NCBI GenBank assembly: GCA_943908365.1
Contig: CALTTH010000001.1
Span: 91,440 to 155,439, forward strand
DNA from: an uncultured Hyphomicrobiales bacterium
GTDB taxonomy: Bacteria > Pseudomonadota > Alphaproteobacteria > Rhizobiales > Rhizobiaceae
DNA length: 64,000 nt
Direction: 5' to 3'
Positions 45,212 through 53,666 of this stretch are shown here, one piece after another. The notes beneath the pieces were generated by a model. That model was given only the letters and a program-made list of their open reading frames with translations. It made no database searches and was not told where the DNA came from. Every line of letters begins with the position of its first letter. The first letter of the stretch is position 1. The position numbers were made by a program, and so were the translations under genes.

Positions 45212-45866
45212 TCCACGCTTTAACCAGCTTCCTAAGGGTTGCTGCGTACTCACGAGTGATGTCAGGATGATGGTTGAAGTACGATGCGGGAATGTGGGGA
45301 TTGTTGAGCGTGGAGCCTCGCAAAAGTAGATATCGTACACGATCTCTAAAAATCCCTAACATTTGCTCAGGGCTGTAGCCATCGTCCAAGTCCATTAACT
45401 CTTTGTATTGAGCCGCAGAATATTGGTTCTTGTGGAGTCGTTTTGCATCGTCTCTAGTATATTTTTCCTTCATACCAACAATACCTTGCATCTCTCGCAG
45501 TGTGACTGTGTCTGGCACTAAGTCTGCCATTCGAAAATCTGCTTCAACATAGTTCCAGATTTTCTCAATCCATGGCTGCATGTCATCTGGACTGGCGTAT
45601 TTGCAGCGCGATAACTTACCCGATTTATCGTAAAACGCGACTATCCAGTGAGTGTCTCGCCATTTATCAATGTGATCTCTTCCAAGGTCCCTAACCGTGC
45701 TGAGACTACCTTTTTCAACGGTGACCGACTTCAGTTCGAACTTGATAAGCGTATTACGATCAATTTTCAAAATAGCGTCTGTCCCGTGTCGAGACCTGTT
45801 CTCCTCACGGTAAAGGTTGAAAAGATCAATAAGCTGATTTTCGCGCGCATCATCTTGAGCAGGCAT
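45186..45866 (-). CDS. Probable type II restriction endonuclease (PD-(D/E)XK-like)
   Basis: This 226-residue protein has no family I can name, but has a PD-(D/E)XK-like core: RHGTDAILKIDRNTLIKFELKSV, with Asp30, Glu44 and Lys46 of the pattern D-x13-E-x-K, followed by GRDHIDKWRDTHWIVAFYD. It is convergent with the cytosine methyltransferase, overlapping by 26 bases, a common arrangement for a nuclease and its methyltransferase. ATG 45866 has GGGGAAACAT before it. A longer frame reaches 46112 but its extra N-terminus looks noncoding. Specificity unknown. Confidence 0.68.
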   Translation of the reverse strand: MPAQDDARENQLIDLFNLYREENRSRHGTDAILKIDRNTLIKFELKSVTVEKGSLSTVRDLGRDHIDKWRDTHWIVAFYDKSGKLSRCKYASPDDMQPWIEKIWNYVEADFRMADLVPDTVTLREMQGIVGMKEKYTRDDAKRLHKNQYSAAQYKELMDLDDGYSPEQMLGIFRDRVRYLLLRGSTLNNPHIPASYFNHHPDITREYAATLRKLVKAWIKDRRTAG

Positions 45867-46343
45867 ATGTTTCCCCGAATCACCGGTTGTAAATATACAC
45901 TCCCTCGCCCTTCTCCGCACATTGACTCGAGAGCTGATGGCTGCAATTTCGGATTTTACTAATGGAAGCACTGTTGATACACAGAAAATCAACAGCAGAA
46001 CATCAAGGCCAGTCATTCTGGATCTATTTGCGCAGTTTGAGGGAGTTGGAATTTTTTTGGTGCACTGTCTCTTGTTATCAGAACACAGTCCCAGAAGCCG
46101 ATGCGTGCGCATTATATTTTAGATTTGGGCGATTCTTGTGGCGTCTCGTCTTGGCAGTAATTAGTACTGACTACAAAATAAATAATATTTGAAATAACTG
46201 CTAAATTCGAGCCAAATGTAGACCGCGCTACGGTTATCTTACCCTTTGGGACGACGTGCTCGCTGCTCCCAGCATCAGCATGGTTAGTCTGAGGCAAGCT
46301 TTTGGCACTACGACCATTCGATAGTCTAATGATGGGACATCGA
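45867..46343. other. Intergenic stretch between the nuclease gene and the HAD gene
   Basis: This 477-base region is AT-rich (TTTTTTT near 46058, AAATAAATAATATTTG near 46177). A minus-strand TATATT near 45890 could be the -10 of the nuclease gene. No controller (C-protein) gene of a restriction system was found. Open frames here are short and not protein-like. Confidence 0.5.
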
Positions 46344-48113
46344 ATGCTTAACGTATCAGAGAAAACAGCTCCCATTTCCATTGATGCTGATCAATTGCTG
46401 TCGCGAACGTTCACGTTCAAAGTCGAGCCTCAAAATGGCATCATCAGTGACGATTTTGTATTTCATAAAAACGGATTTCTGATTGGTTACAGTCACGCCA
46501 ATGAGGCGCATTGGGAGATAGACGGAAGTTTCCTCAACCTGTTCGATCAGGATGGCAGGATCACCTGCCAGATGTCTCTTCTGTCGGGGCCGGGTGAAAC
46601 GTTACGTCTGGGTGGGTACTTCCATAACCCGGCGCTGGGATATGTAGAGACGGCCAATTTCCACGTGCTGGAAGAGAACTCTTCCGATAGTCATACCAAG
46701 ATCCAGAGCTTCGATCTTTTCGACACGCTTGTCGCCAGGCGCTGTTCCGATCCGCTCGAGATTTTCCGCATCGTCGAGCGAAAGTCTGCCGTTGCCGGCT
46801 TTGCCGACATGCGCCACAGGACGGAGATGAGCATCTTCGGGCGTCGGACCTATGGCATCGACGATATCTACCTGATCATGATCTCTGAAGGGTTCATCAG
46901 CGAAAAGCAGGCGGCCGTTCTGAAGTGGATGGAACTGGAGGAGGAGTGGGAGCATCTCTTCCCCATCGGCGACGTCGTCGCCCGCGTCGCTGAGAACGAC
47001 ATCGTCATCTCCGACATGTACCTGCCACGACCCTTTATCGAGCGTGTGCTGCGTGAAAAATGCGGTCTGGAGAACAAGCTCTATCTGAGCAACTACGGCA
47101 AGCATCATCGCCTGATCTGGCCGGAAATCCTCGGAGAGCACAATCTGCGCACCCATTTTGGGGACAATATCCAGGCCGATATCATCAGCCCATCGTCCTT
47201 CGGCATAGACGTAATGCTCGTCAACATTTCCAAGTGGGACCCGAGCGAGCAAATTCTGCATGCGATTGGACTGGGTGACTATGCGCACGCTGTCCGTGAG
47301 ACGCGTCTTCGCTCCTTCCACAGAAACATCAATATCCGCCATGCACAGAGGGCTCAGGCCTCGATCAACATCCCGTTGATGATCCTGGCCTCCTTCTGGA
47401 TCAAGGCCTGTGCCGAAGAACGGGGTGTCGACAAGGTATTGATGGCGGCGCGCGACTGTAATCTGTGGCAGGAGATGCTCGCGTCTCGCCATTTTGCCCG
47501 CGCGAACATGCCGCCCTCCGAATATATCCGTATCTCGCGAGCAGTGTGCTACACGGAATCTCCCGAATATGAGGCCTATCTGCAAAACAAGCTGGGTCTT
47601 CGCAACCTTCTCGTCGATTTCGTCGGGACGGGAAGATCGTTGGGAACGATCATCGACCGTATGGATCGCAGGGCCACCATAACGCCTTGCATCCTTCTGG
47701 GCGAACCGCGCAGCGCCGAAATCGTCGAGACCCTGCCTGAGACGTTTATCCTCCGGGACTTCGGCAGCCATCGTGTGTTCTTCGAGGCGTTGAATGCGTC
47801 GCTGGACGGATCCACCGTGTTCACGATCTCAGACAATTATCGCCTGGCGATCCTGTTGCAGGAAAACGAGTTCAGCGACGTCGTCAAAACGATGATCGTC
47901 GAGATGAGGAACACCTTCCAGCATTTCATGCACAATCTTGATCGGATCAATCCGCCCCAGAATGTACCCTCGCTTGAGGTCTTGAGACAGGCAGGAGAGG
48001 CGATCGTAGACCTGCTACCTGCCTGGAGCCCGAAACTTGCCGGGCTGGCGGCGGAGCAAAAGACCAATTTGGGGCAAGGCAACGCATTTAAAGCAGCTTA
48101 CGCTGCGCGTTAG
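46344..48113 (+). CDS. Large HAD-superfamily protein (COG5610-like) with PRTase-like C-terminal region
   Basis: The 589-residue protein has three parts: a beta-rich N-terminal ~115 residues, a HAD domain with the nucleophile motif SFDLFDTLVARRC (Asp124 and Asp127) and ISDMYLP later, and a C-terminal ~250 residues with VLMAARDCNLWQEML and LLVDFVGTGRSLGTIID, a loop like those of phosphoribosyltransferases. Proteins of this type occur in polysaccharide loci. Substrate unknown. ATG 46344 has GGGA upstream; ATG 46329 or 46332 are alternatives. The sugar-type methyltransferase follows 34 bases on. Confidence 0.75.
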   Translation: MLNVSEKTAPISIDADQLLSRTFTFKVEPQNGIISDDFVFHKNGFLIGYSHANEAHWEIDGSFLNLFDQDGRITCQMSLLSGPGETLRLGGYFHNPALGYVETANFHVLEENSSDSHTKIQSFDLFDTLVARRCSDPLEIFRIVERKSAVAGFADMRHRTEMSIFGRRTYGIDDIYLIMISEGFISEKQAAVLKWMELEEEWEHLFPIGDVVARVAENDIVISDMYLPRPFIERVLREKCGLENKLYLSNYGKHHRLIWPEILGEHNLRTHFGDNIQADIISPSSFGIDVMLVNISKWDPSEQILHAIGLGDYAHAVRETRLRSFHRNINIRHAQRAQASINIPLMILASFWIKACAEERGVDKVLMAARDCNLWQEMLASRHFARANMPPSEYIRISRAVCYTESPEYEAYLQNKLGLRNLLVDFVGTGRSLGTIIDRMDRRATITPCILLGEPRSAEIVETLPETFILRDFGSHRVFFEALNASLDGSTVFTISDNYRLAILLQENEFSDVVKTMIVEMRNTFQHFMHNLDRINPPQNVPSLEVLRQAGEAIVDLLPAWSPKLAGLAAEQKTNLGQGNAFKAAYAAR

Positions 48114-48147
48114 CATCCGTTTTCCGTTCGAACATGTAGGACCGTAC

Positions 48148-48927
48148 ATGCCATTCAAGCCGATCTATAATCTTTTGCCGGAAGCAATGCGCGAGAAGGT
48201 GTCGTGGGAAAGCAACAAGGTGCCGCCTTTTCCGAGCATCGATAACACTGTATCAGGCCAGGTTTGGGCGACCATTCCAGGTGGGCATAAATGGCTGGGT
48301 TACTTTCAGCTCTATGACCGGGAGTTTGGGCGTTATCACGGCAAGAGCCCGCGCGTTCTCGAAATCGGCGTTTATCGCGGAGCCTCGCTCCAGCTTTGGA
48401 GGCGGTTCTTTGGCGACGGAGCCACCATCGTCGGTATCGACATCGATGAAGGCTGTGCGGCGTTCCACGCCCCCGAACATGATATCCATGTGGAAATTGG
48501 GGATCAGAGCGATCCAGCATTCCTGCAATCTGTCGTCGACAAATACGGCCCCTTCGACATCATCATCGATGATGGCAGCCACGTGGCGTCTCACCAGATC
48601 GCGTCCTTTAATGGCCTGTTCGACAAGGGTCTGAAGGAGACGGGCATCTACTTCGTCGAAGATTTGGAGTGCATGTACTGGGGGCATACGGACGCCTTTA
48701 GGGATGCGTCCGTCACGACTGTTGAGTTCTTCAAGATGCTGATCGATATCCAGAACAGCATTTTCGAAGACTACACCTACAATGACTTCTCCGTCCAAAT
48801 TCCTGGATCCAGAACGCAATATGAGGTCATTGCTCTGGCGAAGTCGATTGCATCGATCAAATTCGGTCGAGGTCTGCTACTGGTTGAGAAAGCGCCCCAA
48901 ATTCCGCCACTGACGCTACATCTTTGA
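48148..48927 (+). CDS. SAM-dependent methyltransferase, sugar O-methyltransferase type
   Basis: The 259-residue protein has the Rossmann SAM site VLEIGVYRGASLQLWRRFFG near residue 69, followed by TIVGIDIDEGC and the metal/catalytic segment FDIIIDDGSHVASHQI near residue 139. The pattern is that of rhamnosyl- and other sugar O-methyltransferases that modify polysaccharides or natural products. ATG 48148 has AGGA 7 bases upstream; earlier starts lie inside the previous gene. Together with the HAD protein it may decorate a surface glycan. Confidence 0.8.
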   Translation: MPFKPIYNLLPEAMREKVSWESNKVPPFPSIDNTVSGQVWATIPGGHKWLGYFQLYDREFGRYHGKSPRVLEIGVYRGASLQLWRRFFGDGATIVGIDIDEGCAAFHAPEHDIHVEIGDQSDPAFLQSVVDKYGPFDIIIDDGSHVASHQIASFNGLFDKGLKETGIYFVEDLECMYWGHTDAFRDASVTTVEFFKMLIDIQNSIFEDYTYNDFSVQIPGSRTQYEVIALAKSIASIKFGRGLLLVEKAPQIPPLTLHL

Positions 48928-49146
48928 GAGCTGCGCGATGTGGAGCGTCCGATGCGTCTTCTGAGTCGATGCAAGAGCTTCGTACATGAGCCGTTGAAGC
49001 CTTAACGTCTCTACGGCTTCAATGTGCTCTGATTTAGAGGCGAGAGGGACACACCACCTGCCAAAAGCAACCTCCGATGCTGTCAGTATGACTGGCCTAT
49101 CGACGGTCCTTCTGTAATAACCGCAGGGGTAGATCGCCGAGGCCTC
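48916..49146 (-). pseudogene. Open frame of 76 codons without a start codon: possible gene relic
   Basis: On the minus strand a frame is open from 49146 to the TAG at 48916-48918 (…GYYRRTVDRPVILTASEVAF, then …HIEAVETLRLQRLMYEALAS). It is bounded upstream by an in-frame TGA and has no ATG, GTG or TTG before the first internal Met, so it cannot be a whole gene. Amino-acid makeup is protein-like. It could be the tail of a broken gene, or chance. No family recognised. Confidence 0.3.
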
Positions 49147-49189
49147 TCATCTGTTGGGAGGAACCTCAGCCTGTTCCTGGAGTATCGGA

Positions 49190-50521
49190 ATGGCCGCAAG
49201 GCTCGTAGCTTTGGTCACCCTGTTTGCCTTTCTCGTCAGTTGCGGCGGGCGTCCGATTGGTGTGATGACGCCGACGGGGCAGGTGGTTCAGGGCACGACG
49301 CCGGTGAGCCTGCTGGTGGCGACGACGCGCGCGCCGGCCGAGGACAAGGCGGTGCTGTTCGGTGGCGAGCGCGGCACGGGTCTGAAGGTGGATGCCGTCA
49401 CTGTCTCCATTCCGCCAGCGGCCAACCGCAAGGTGGGACAGGTGCAGTGGCCGAAGAAACTTCCGCCGGACCCGTTGAAGGACTTCACCACCGTTTCCGT
49501 CGAGCCTGTGACGTCGGCCGCCGATACGCGCAGCTGGATCAAGCGCCATAGCCCGAAGGACCGGCGTGTTCTGGTCTTCGTTCACGGCTTCAACAATCGC
49601 TACGAAGAATCGGTCTATCGCTTCGCACAGATCGTCCATGACTCCGGAACGGACGTCGTTCCCGTCGTCTTCACCTGGCCCTCGCGTGCCAGCATCTTCG
49701 ATTACAATTACGACAAGGAAAGCACCAACTACTCGCGTGATGCGCTGGAGGAGATGCTGACGCGCCTTGCCAAGGATAGCTCGGTCAGTGACATCACCGT
49801 CATGGCGCACTCCATGGGCACATGGCTTGCGGTGGAAGCACTGCGCCAGATGGCGATACGCAACGGCCATGTTCTGCCGAAGATCAACAATGTGATCCTG
49901 GCGGCTCCCGATCTCGACGTGGACGTCTTCGGCCGTCAATATGCGAGCCTTGGCAAGGACAAGCCGAAATTCACCCTCTTCGTCTCGCAGGATGACCGGG
50001 CTTTGAGCCTGTCTCGGCGCATCGCCGGCAACGTCGACCGCCTCGGTCAGATCGATCCTGCCGCAGAACCCTATCGCAGCGAGTTGGAGAAGGCTGGCAT
50101 CACGGTCCTCGATCTGACCAAGCTGCAATCGGGCGACCGCCTGAACCACGGCAAGTTTGCAGAAAGCCCGGAGGTCGTGAAGTTGATCGGCGACCGGTTG
50201 ATCGCAGGCCAGACCGTGACCGACTCCGATGTCGGTCTTGGCGAAGCCATCGGCGCTGTCGGCATCGGTGCGGCGCAGACGGTCGGCACGGCGGCGAGTG
50301 TGGCCATCAGTGCGCCGATTGCCGTCTTCGATCCGCGCACGCGCGAAAATTACGGTCGTCAGGTCGAGCGTCTTGGTCGCTCCGTGGAGAACACCGTGGG
50401 CTCGGTGGGCGATACGGCGACCAGCGTTGTCGATCCGCAGGTGCTCGATAGCGGAACGCGAAGCCAGACGGACTGTGCGATGCGCGCCAACCGTAACAAT
50501 GCTGCCTGCCGCGCGCGCTGA
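49190..50521 (+). CDS. Lipoprotein alpha/beta hydrolase (DUF900-like)
   Basis: The 443-residue protein begins with a lipoprotein signal (MAARLVALVTLFAFLVSCGG; lipobox LVSC, Cys at residue 20). The hydrolase core has RRVLVFVHGFNNRYEESVYR and the nucleophile elbow VMAHSMGTWLAV near residue 207, with Asp in VILAAPDLDVDVFG and a possible His in the C-terminal half (RLNHGKF). A Gly/Val/Thr-rich tail follows. DUF900 proteins are predicted serine hydrolases of unknown substrate. ATG 49190 has GGAG upstream. Confidence 0.85.
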   Translation: MAARLVALVTLFAFLVSCGGRPIGVMTPTGQVVQGTTPVSLLVATTRAPAEDKAVLFGGERGTGLKVDAVTVSIPPAANRKVGQVQWPKKLPPDPLKDFTTVSVEPVTSAADTRSWIKRHSPKDRRVLVFVHGFNNRYEESVYRFAQIVHDSGTDVVPVVFTWPSRASIFDYNYDKESTNYSRDALEEMLTRLAKDSSVSDITVMAHSMGTWLAVEALRQMAIRNGHVLPKINNVILAAPDLDVDVFGRQYASLGKDKPKFTLFVSQDDRALSLSRRIAGNVDRLGQIDPAAEPYRSELEKAGITVLDLTKLQSGDRLNHGKFAESPEVVKLIGDRLIAGQTVTDSDVGLGEAIGAVGIGAAQTVGTAASVAISAPIAVFDPRTRENYGRQVERLGRSVENTVGSVGDTATSVVDPQVLDSGTRSQTDCAMRANRNNAACRAR

Positions 50522-50588
50522 TCTGCCAATATACAAACAGTATTTTATCGGCTATGACGGGAAAAATCCCTCACCGGAGTAACGCGCC

Positions 50589-51641
50589 ATGCGCTGGAAA
50601 CGCACCCTTCAGCTTCTCGATGTCCATTGCGAAGGGGAGATCGGTCGTGTCGCCACCGGTGGTGTGCCGAAAATCCCGGGTGCCACGGTTGCAGAGCAAC
50701 TGAACTGGCTGAACACCGATCCGAAGGGTGAGGAGCTTCGCCGCTTCCTGACGCTTGAGCCGCGTGGAACACCGATCGGCTCCGTCAATCTGCTGCTGCC
50801 ACCCAAGCACCCGGATGCCGATGCCGCCTTCGTCATTCTCCAGCCGGACCAGGCGCATGCAAGCTCCGGCTCCAACTCCATCTGCGCCACGACGGCTCTG
50901 CTGGAAAGCGGGATGGTGGAGATGAAGGAGCCGGAAACCATCGTGATGCTGGAAACCGCGGCCGGCCTCGTCAAGGCCACGGCCACCTGCCGGGACGGGC
51001 GCTGCGAAAAGGTCAAGCTCACCATGGTGCCGTCCTTCGTGCATGAGCTGGATGTCGAGATCGACACGCCGGAGTGGGGCCGCATCCGCATGGATATTTC
51101 TTATGGCGGCATTTTCTATGCGCTGGTGGATGTGCGCCAGATCGGGCTGACTATCGACAAGGTCAATGCCGCCAAGCTCGTGGCCGCCGGCATGGTGCTG
51201 AAGGATATCGTCAACCGCGATATCCCTGTCGTTCATCCGGAAATCCCCGCCATCGCCGGCGTGGCCTATGTCATGTTCCGCGATACGGAAGAGGATGGCA
51301 CCATCCGCACCTGCACCACCATGTGGCCAGGTAGAGCAGATCGCTCGCCCTGCGGCACCGGCAACTCCGCCAATCTGGCGACGCTTCATGCGCGCGGCAA
51401 GGTGAAGGTGGGCGACACCTACAAGTCCCGCTCCATTATCGGCACGGAGTTCGAGGTTGGTCTTTCTGCGCTGTCACAAGTGGCGGGAAAGCAAGCGGTC
51501 ATTCCCACCATTACCGGTCGCGGTTTCACCTTCGGTCTGCACCAGATCGCGCTCGACCCGTTCGATCCGCTGGCGGATGGCTTTGCCATGACCGATGTCT
51601 GGGGCCCGCAGGCGGGCTCGATCGGTGAGGCGAAAAAGTAG
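50589..51641 (+). CDS. trans-3-hydroxy-L-proline dehydratase (proline racemase family)
   Basis: This 350-residue member of the proline racemase superfamily has Ser93 (in HASSGSNSICA) where racemases and epimerases have the first catalytic Cys, and keeps the second, Cys255, in RADRSPCGTGNSA. A Ser or Thr in the first position plus Cys in the second is the mark of trans-3-hydroxy-L-proline dehydratases. An enzyme of this kind is known in Agrobacterium. ATG 50589 has GGAG in front (CACCGGAGTAACGCGCC). No other hydroxyproline genes lie nearby. Confidence 0.85.
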   Translation: MRWKRTLQLLDVHCEGEIGRVATGGVPKIPGATVAEQLNWLNTDPKGEELRRFLTLEPRGTPIGSVNLLLPPKHPDADAAFVILQPDQAHASSGSNSICATTALLESGMVEMKEPETIVMLETAAGLVKATATCRDGRCEKVKLTMVPSFVHELDVEIDTPEWGRIRMDISYGGIFYALVDVRQIGLTIDKVNAAKLVAAGMVLKDIVNRDIPVVHPEIPAIAGVAYVMFRDTEEDGTIRTCTTMWPGRADRSPCGTGNSANLATLHARGKVKVGDTYKSRSIIGTEFEVGLSALSQVAGKQAVIPTITGRGFTFGLHQIALDPFDPLADGFAMTDVWGPQAGSIGEAKK

Positions 51642-51776
51642 CCCGAAGTCACGCCAAGGCGCTGTTTTCTTCGCTGGAAAGGTGCTAAGCGGGCCGCACC
51701 CCATACATTGTTCTTCGCAAGGTCTTCACGCGCAAACTGCGAGCCACCTTGCGCGGACCTGCTTGAGAGGCTGACA

Positions 51777-52817
51777 ATGCAGACGATCACCCTTCGCCGC
51801 CCGGATGACTGGCACCTGCACCTGCGCGATGGCGCAATGTTGGAAGGTGTGATCGGCGATACCAGCCGCCATTTCGCCCGCGCTATCATCATGCCCAATC
51901 TGGTGCCGCCCGTCGTCACCACGGCAGATGCGCGCGCCTATCGCGAGCGCATCGTCAAGGCCATCCCCGCCGGCGGCCGCTTCGAGCCGCTGATGACGCT
52001 CTATCTCACAGAGCATACCAGCCCTGACGATGTGGAAGAGGGTAAGAAGAGCGGCCTCATCACGGCCGTGAAGCTCTATCCGGCCGGCGCCACCACCAAT
52101 TCCCACGGCGGCGTGCGCGATATGGACAAGGCCATGCCGGTTCTGGAGCGCATGGCCAAGATCGGCCTGCCGCTTTGCGTCCATGGTGAAGTAACGACGC
52201 CGGAGGTCGATATCTTCGACCGCGAGAAGGTCTTCATCGATACGGTTCTTGCACCGTTGCGCGAACGCCTGCCGGACCTGAAGGTGACGATGGAGCATGT
52301 GACGACGCGGGACGGCGTGGACTATATCCGCGAGGCGGAGAGAAATCTCGCCGGCTCCATCACCACCCATCACCTCATCATCAACCGCAATGCCATTCTG
52401 GTCGGCGGCATCAAGCCCCATTATTACTGCCTGCCCGTGGCAAAGCGTGAGGAACATCGTCTGGCGCTGCGCGCGGCCGCGACCTCCGGCGATGCCCGTT
52501 TCTTTCTCGGCACGGATTCCGCTCCGCATGTCGATCCGCTGAAGGAATGCGCCTGTGGCTGCGCCGGTGTCTATACCTCGATCAATACGATGAGCTGCCT
52601 TGCCCATGTGTTCGAACAGGACAATGCGCTCGCCAAGCTCGAAGCCTTCGCCTCGCTGAATGGCCCGGCCTGGTATGGTCTTGCTCCCAATGAAGAGACG
52701 ATCACTCTGGTCAAGCGCGACGAGCCAGTGGCAATTCCGGCGAAGATCGAGACAGGTGCTGGACCTGTGACGGTCTTTGACCCGATGTTCCCGCTCCATT
52801 GGGATGTTGAAAACTAA
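51777..52817 (+). CDS. pyrC: Dihydroorotase PyrC (class II)
   Basis: PyrC closes carbamoyl-aspartate to dihydroorotate in pyrimidine synthesis. The 346-residue protein has the metal site RPDDWHLHLRDG near residue 8, the carboxylated Lys region TAVKLYPAGATTNS near residue 97, LCVHGE, ITTHHLI, and the catalytic Asp in FLGTDSAPH. ATG 51777 follows GAGAGGCTGACA. A terminator follows; pyrE starts soon after, so the pyrimidine genes are adjacent but separately transcribed. Confidence 0.96.
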   Translation: MQTITLRRPDDWHLHLRDGAMLEGVIGDTSRHFARAIIMPNLVPPVVTTADARAYRERIVKAIPAGGRFEPLMTLYLTEHTSPDDVEEGKKSGLITAVKLYPAGATTNSHGGVRDMDKAMPVLERMAKIGLPLCVHGEVTTPEVDIFDREKVFIDTVLAPLRERLPDLKVTMEHVTTRDGVDYIREAERNLAGSITTHHLIINRNAILVGGIKPHYYCLPVAKREEHRLALRAAATSGDARFFLGTDSAPHVDPLKECACGCAGVYTSINTMSCLAHVFEQDNALAKLEAFASLNGPAWYGLAPNEETITLVKRDEPVAIPAKIETGAGPVTVFDPMFPLHWDVEN

Positions 52818-52825
52818 CGTTCAAG

Positions 52826-52851
52826 CTGCCGGTTTATCCGGCAGTTTTTTT
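52826..52851 (+). terminator. Rho-independent terminator after pyrC
   Basis: CTGCCGG (52826-52832) and CCGGCAG (52838-52844) pair around TTTAT and are followed by seven T residues. Confidence 0.93.
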
Positions 52852-52882
52852 ATCGATAGCTGACAAAAAGAGGAAGATGCCG

Positions 52883-53581
52883 ATGGCCCAATTCAATTTC
52901 ACCGATCGCACCGTGGTCGCCGAACTCGTCGCGAAGATGCTGTGGGAAATCAAGGCCGTCCATTTCAACTCCGAAGCGCCCTATACCTTCGCATCGGGCA
53001 TGAAGAGCCCCGTCTATATCGACATGCGCAAGCTGATCTCCTATCCGCGCATCCGCTCCGCCGTCATGGATTTCGCCGCCGCCAAGATTGTCGCCGATGC
53101 CGGTTTCGAGAAGTTTGATTGCGTCGCCGGTGGTGAGACTGCGGGCATTCCTTTTGCCGCTTTCCTGGCCGAGCGCCTTGGCCTGCCGATGATCTACTGC
53201 CGCAAGAAGCCGAAGGGCCATGGCCGCAATGCGCAGATCGAGGGCCACATGCCGGAGGGTGCGCGCGTTCTGGTTATCGAGGACCTGACCACCGCGGGTG
53301 GCTCCATGTTCACCTTCATCGATGCCATCCGGGCAGCAGGCGGCATCGTCGATCACGGCATTGCGCTTTTCTACTACGGCATCTTTTCCGAAGCCGAGGC
53401 GCGCTTTGCCAATGTCAATGTAAAGCTGCATTATCTCAGCACATGGCGCAACGTGCTGGAAGCGGCCCGTTCCGAAAAGCTGTTTGATGACAAGACGCTG
53501 TCGGAAGTGGAAGCGTTCCTCGACAACCCGCTGCCGTGGTCGGCCCGTCACGGCGGTGTCAGCGAATTGCCGCAATCGTAA
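52883..53581 (+). CDS. pyrE: Orotate phosphoribosyltransferase PyrE
   Basis: PyrE adds ribose phosphate to orotate to make OMP. The 232-residue protein has the N-terminal hood (PYTFASGMKSPVYIDMRKLISYP), the PRTase loop RVLVIEDLTTAGGSMFTFIDAIRAAGG near residue 130, and the flexible-loop segment RKKPKGHGRNAQIEG. ATG 52883 has AGGA 8 bases upstream; ATG 52877 is too close to that site. A hairpin follows the stop. Confidence 0.95.
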   Translation: MAQFNFTDRTVVAELVAKMLWEIKAVHFNSEAPYTFASGMKSPVYIDMRKLISYPRIRSAVMDFAAAKIVADAGFEKFDCVAGGETAGIPFAAFLAERLGLPMIYCRKKPKGHGRNAQIEGHMPEGARVLVIEDLTTAGGSMFTFIDAIRAAGGIVDHGIALFYYGIFSEAEARFANVNVKLHYLSTWRNVLEAARSEKLFDDKTLSEVEAFLDNPLPWSARHGGVSELPQS

Positions 53582-53592
53582 TTTTGGCTGAA

Positions 53593-53621
53593 CCTTGCCC
53601 GGCATATTGACCGGGACAAGG
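53593..53621 (+). terminator. Hairpin after pyrE
   Basis: CCTTGCCCGG (53593-53602) and CCGGGACAAGG (53611-53621) pair, apart from one bulged A, around CATATTGA. No T-run follows, so it could be a terminator or an mRNA end-protecting stem. Confidence 0.6.
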
Positions 53622-53666
53622 TGCTGCCGTTAAGCATCTAATCGATTTAGATTTGGAGGAAATCGG

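Noticed and set aside
45962..46192. 76-codon plus-strand open frame before the HAD gene
   Set aside because: No ribosome site and no protein-like pattern. It was considered as a controller protein of the restriction system but has no helix-turn-helix.
46602..47771. 389-codon minus-strand open frame opposite the HAD gene
   Set aside because: Shadow frame. The plus frame has the DLFDTL motif and a better start.
43567..49189. Direct repeat (att site) of the tRNA-Arg 3' end bounding the accessory block
   Set aside because: I scanned the AT-rich gaps and the 48.9-49.2 kb region for GAATCTCTTCGGGTGCGCCA or a good part of it and did not see one. No integrase gene is present either.
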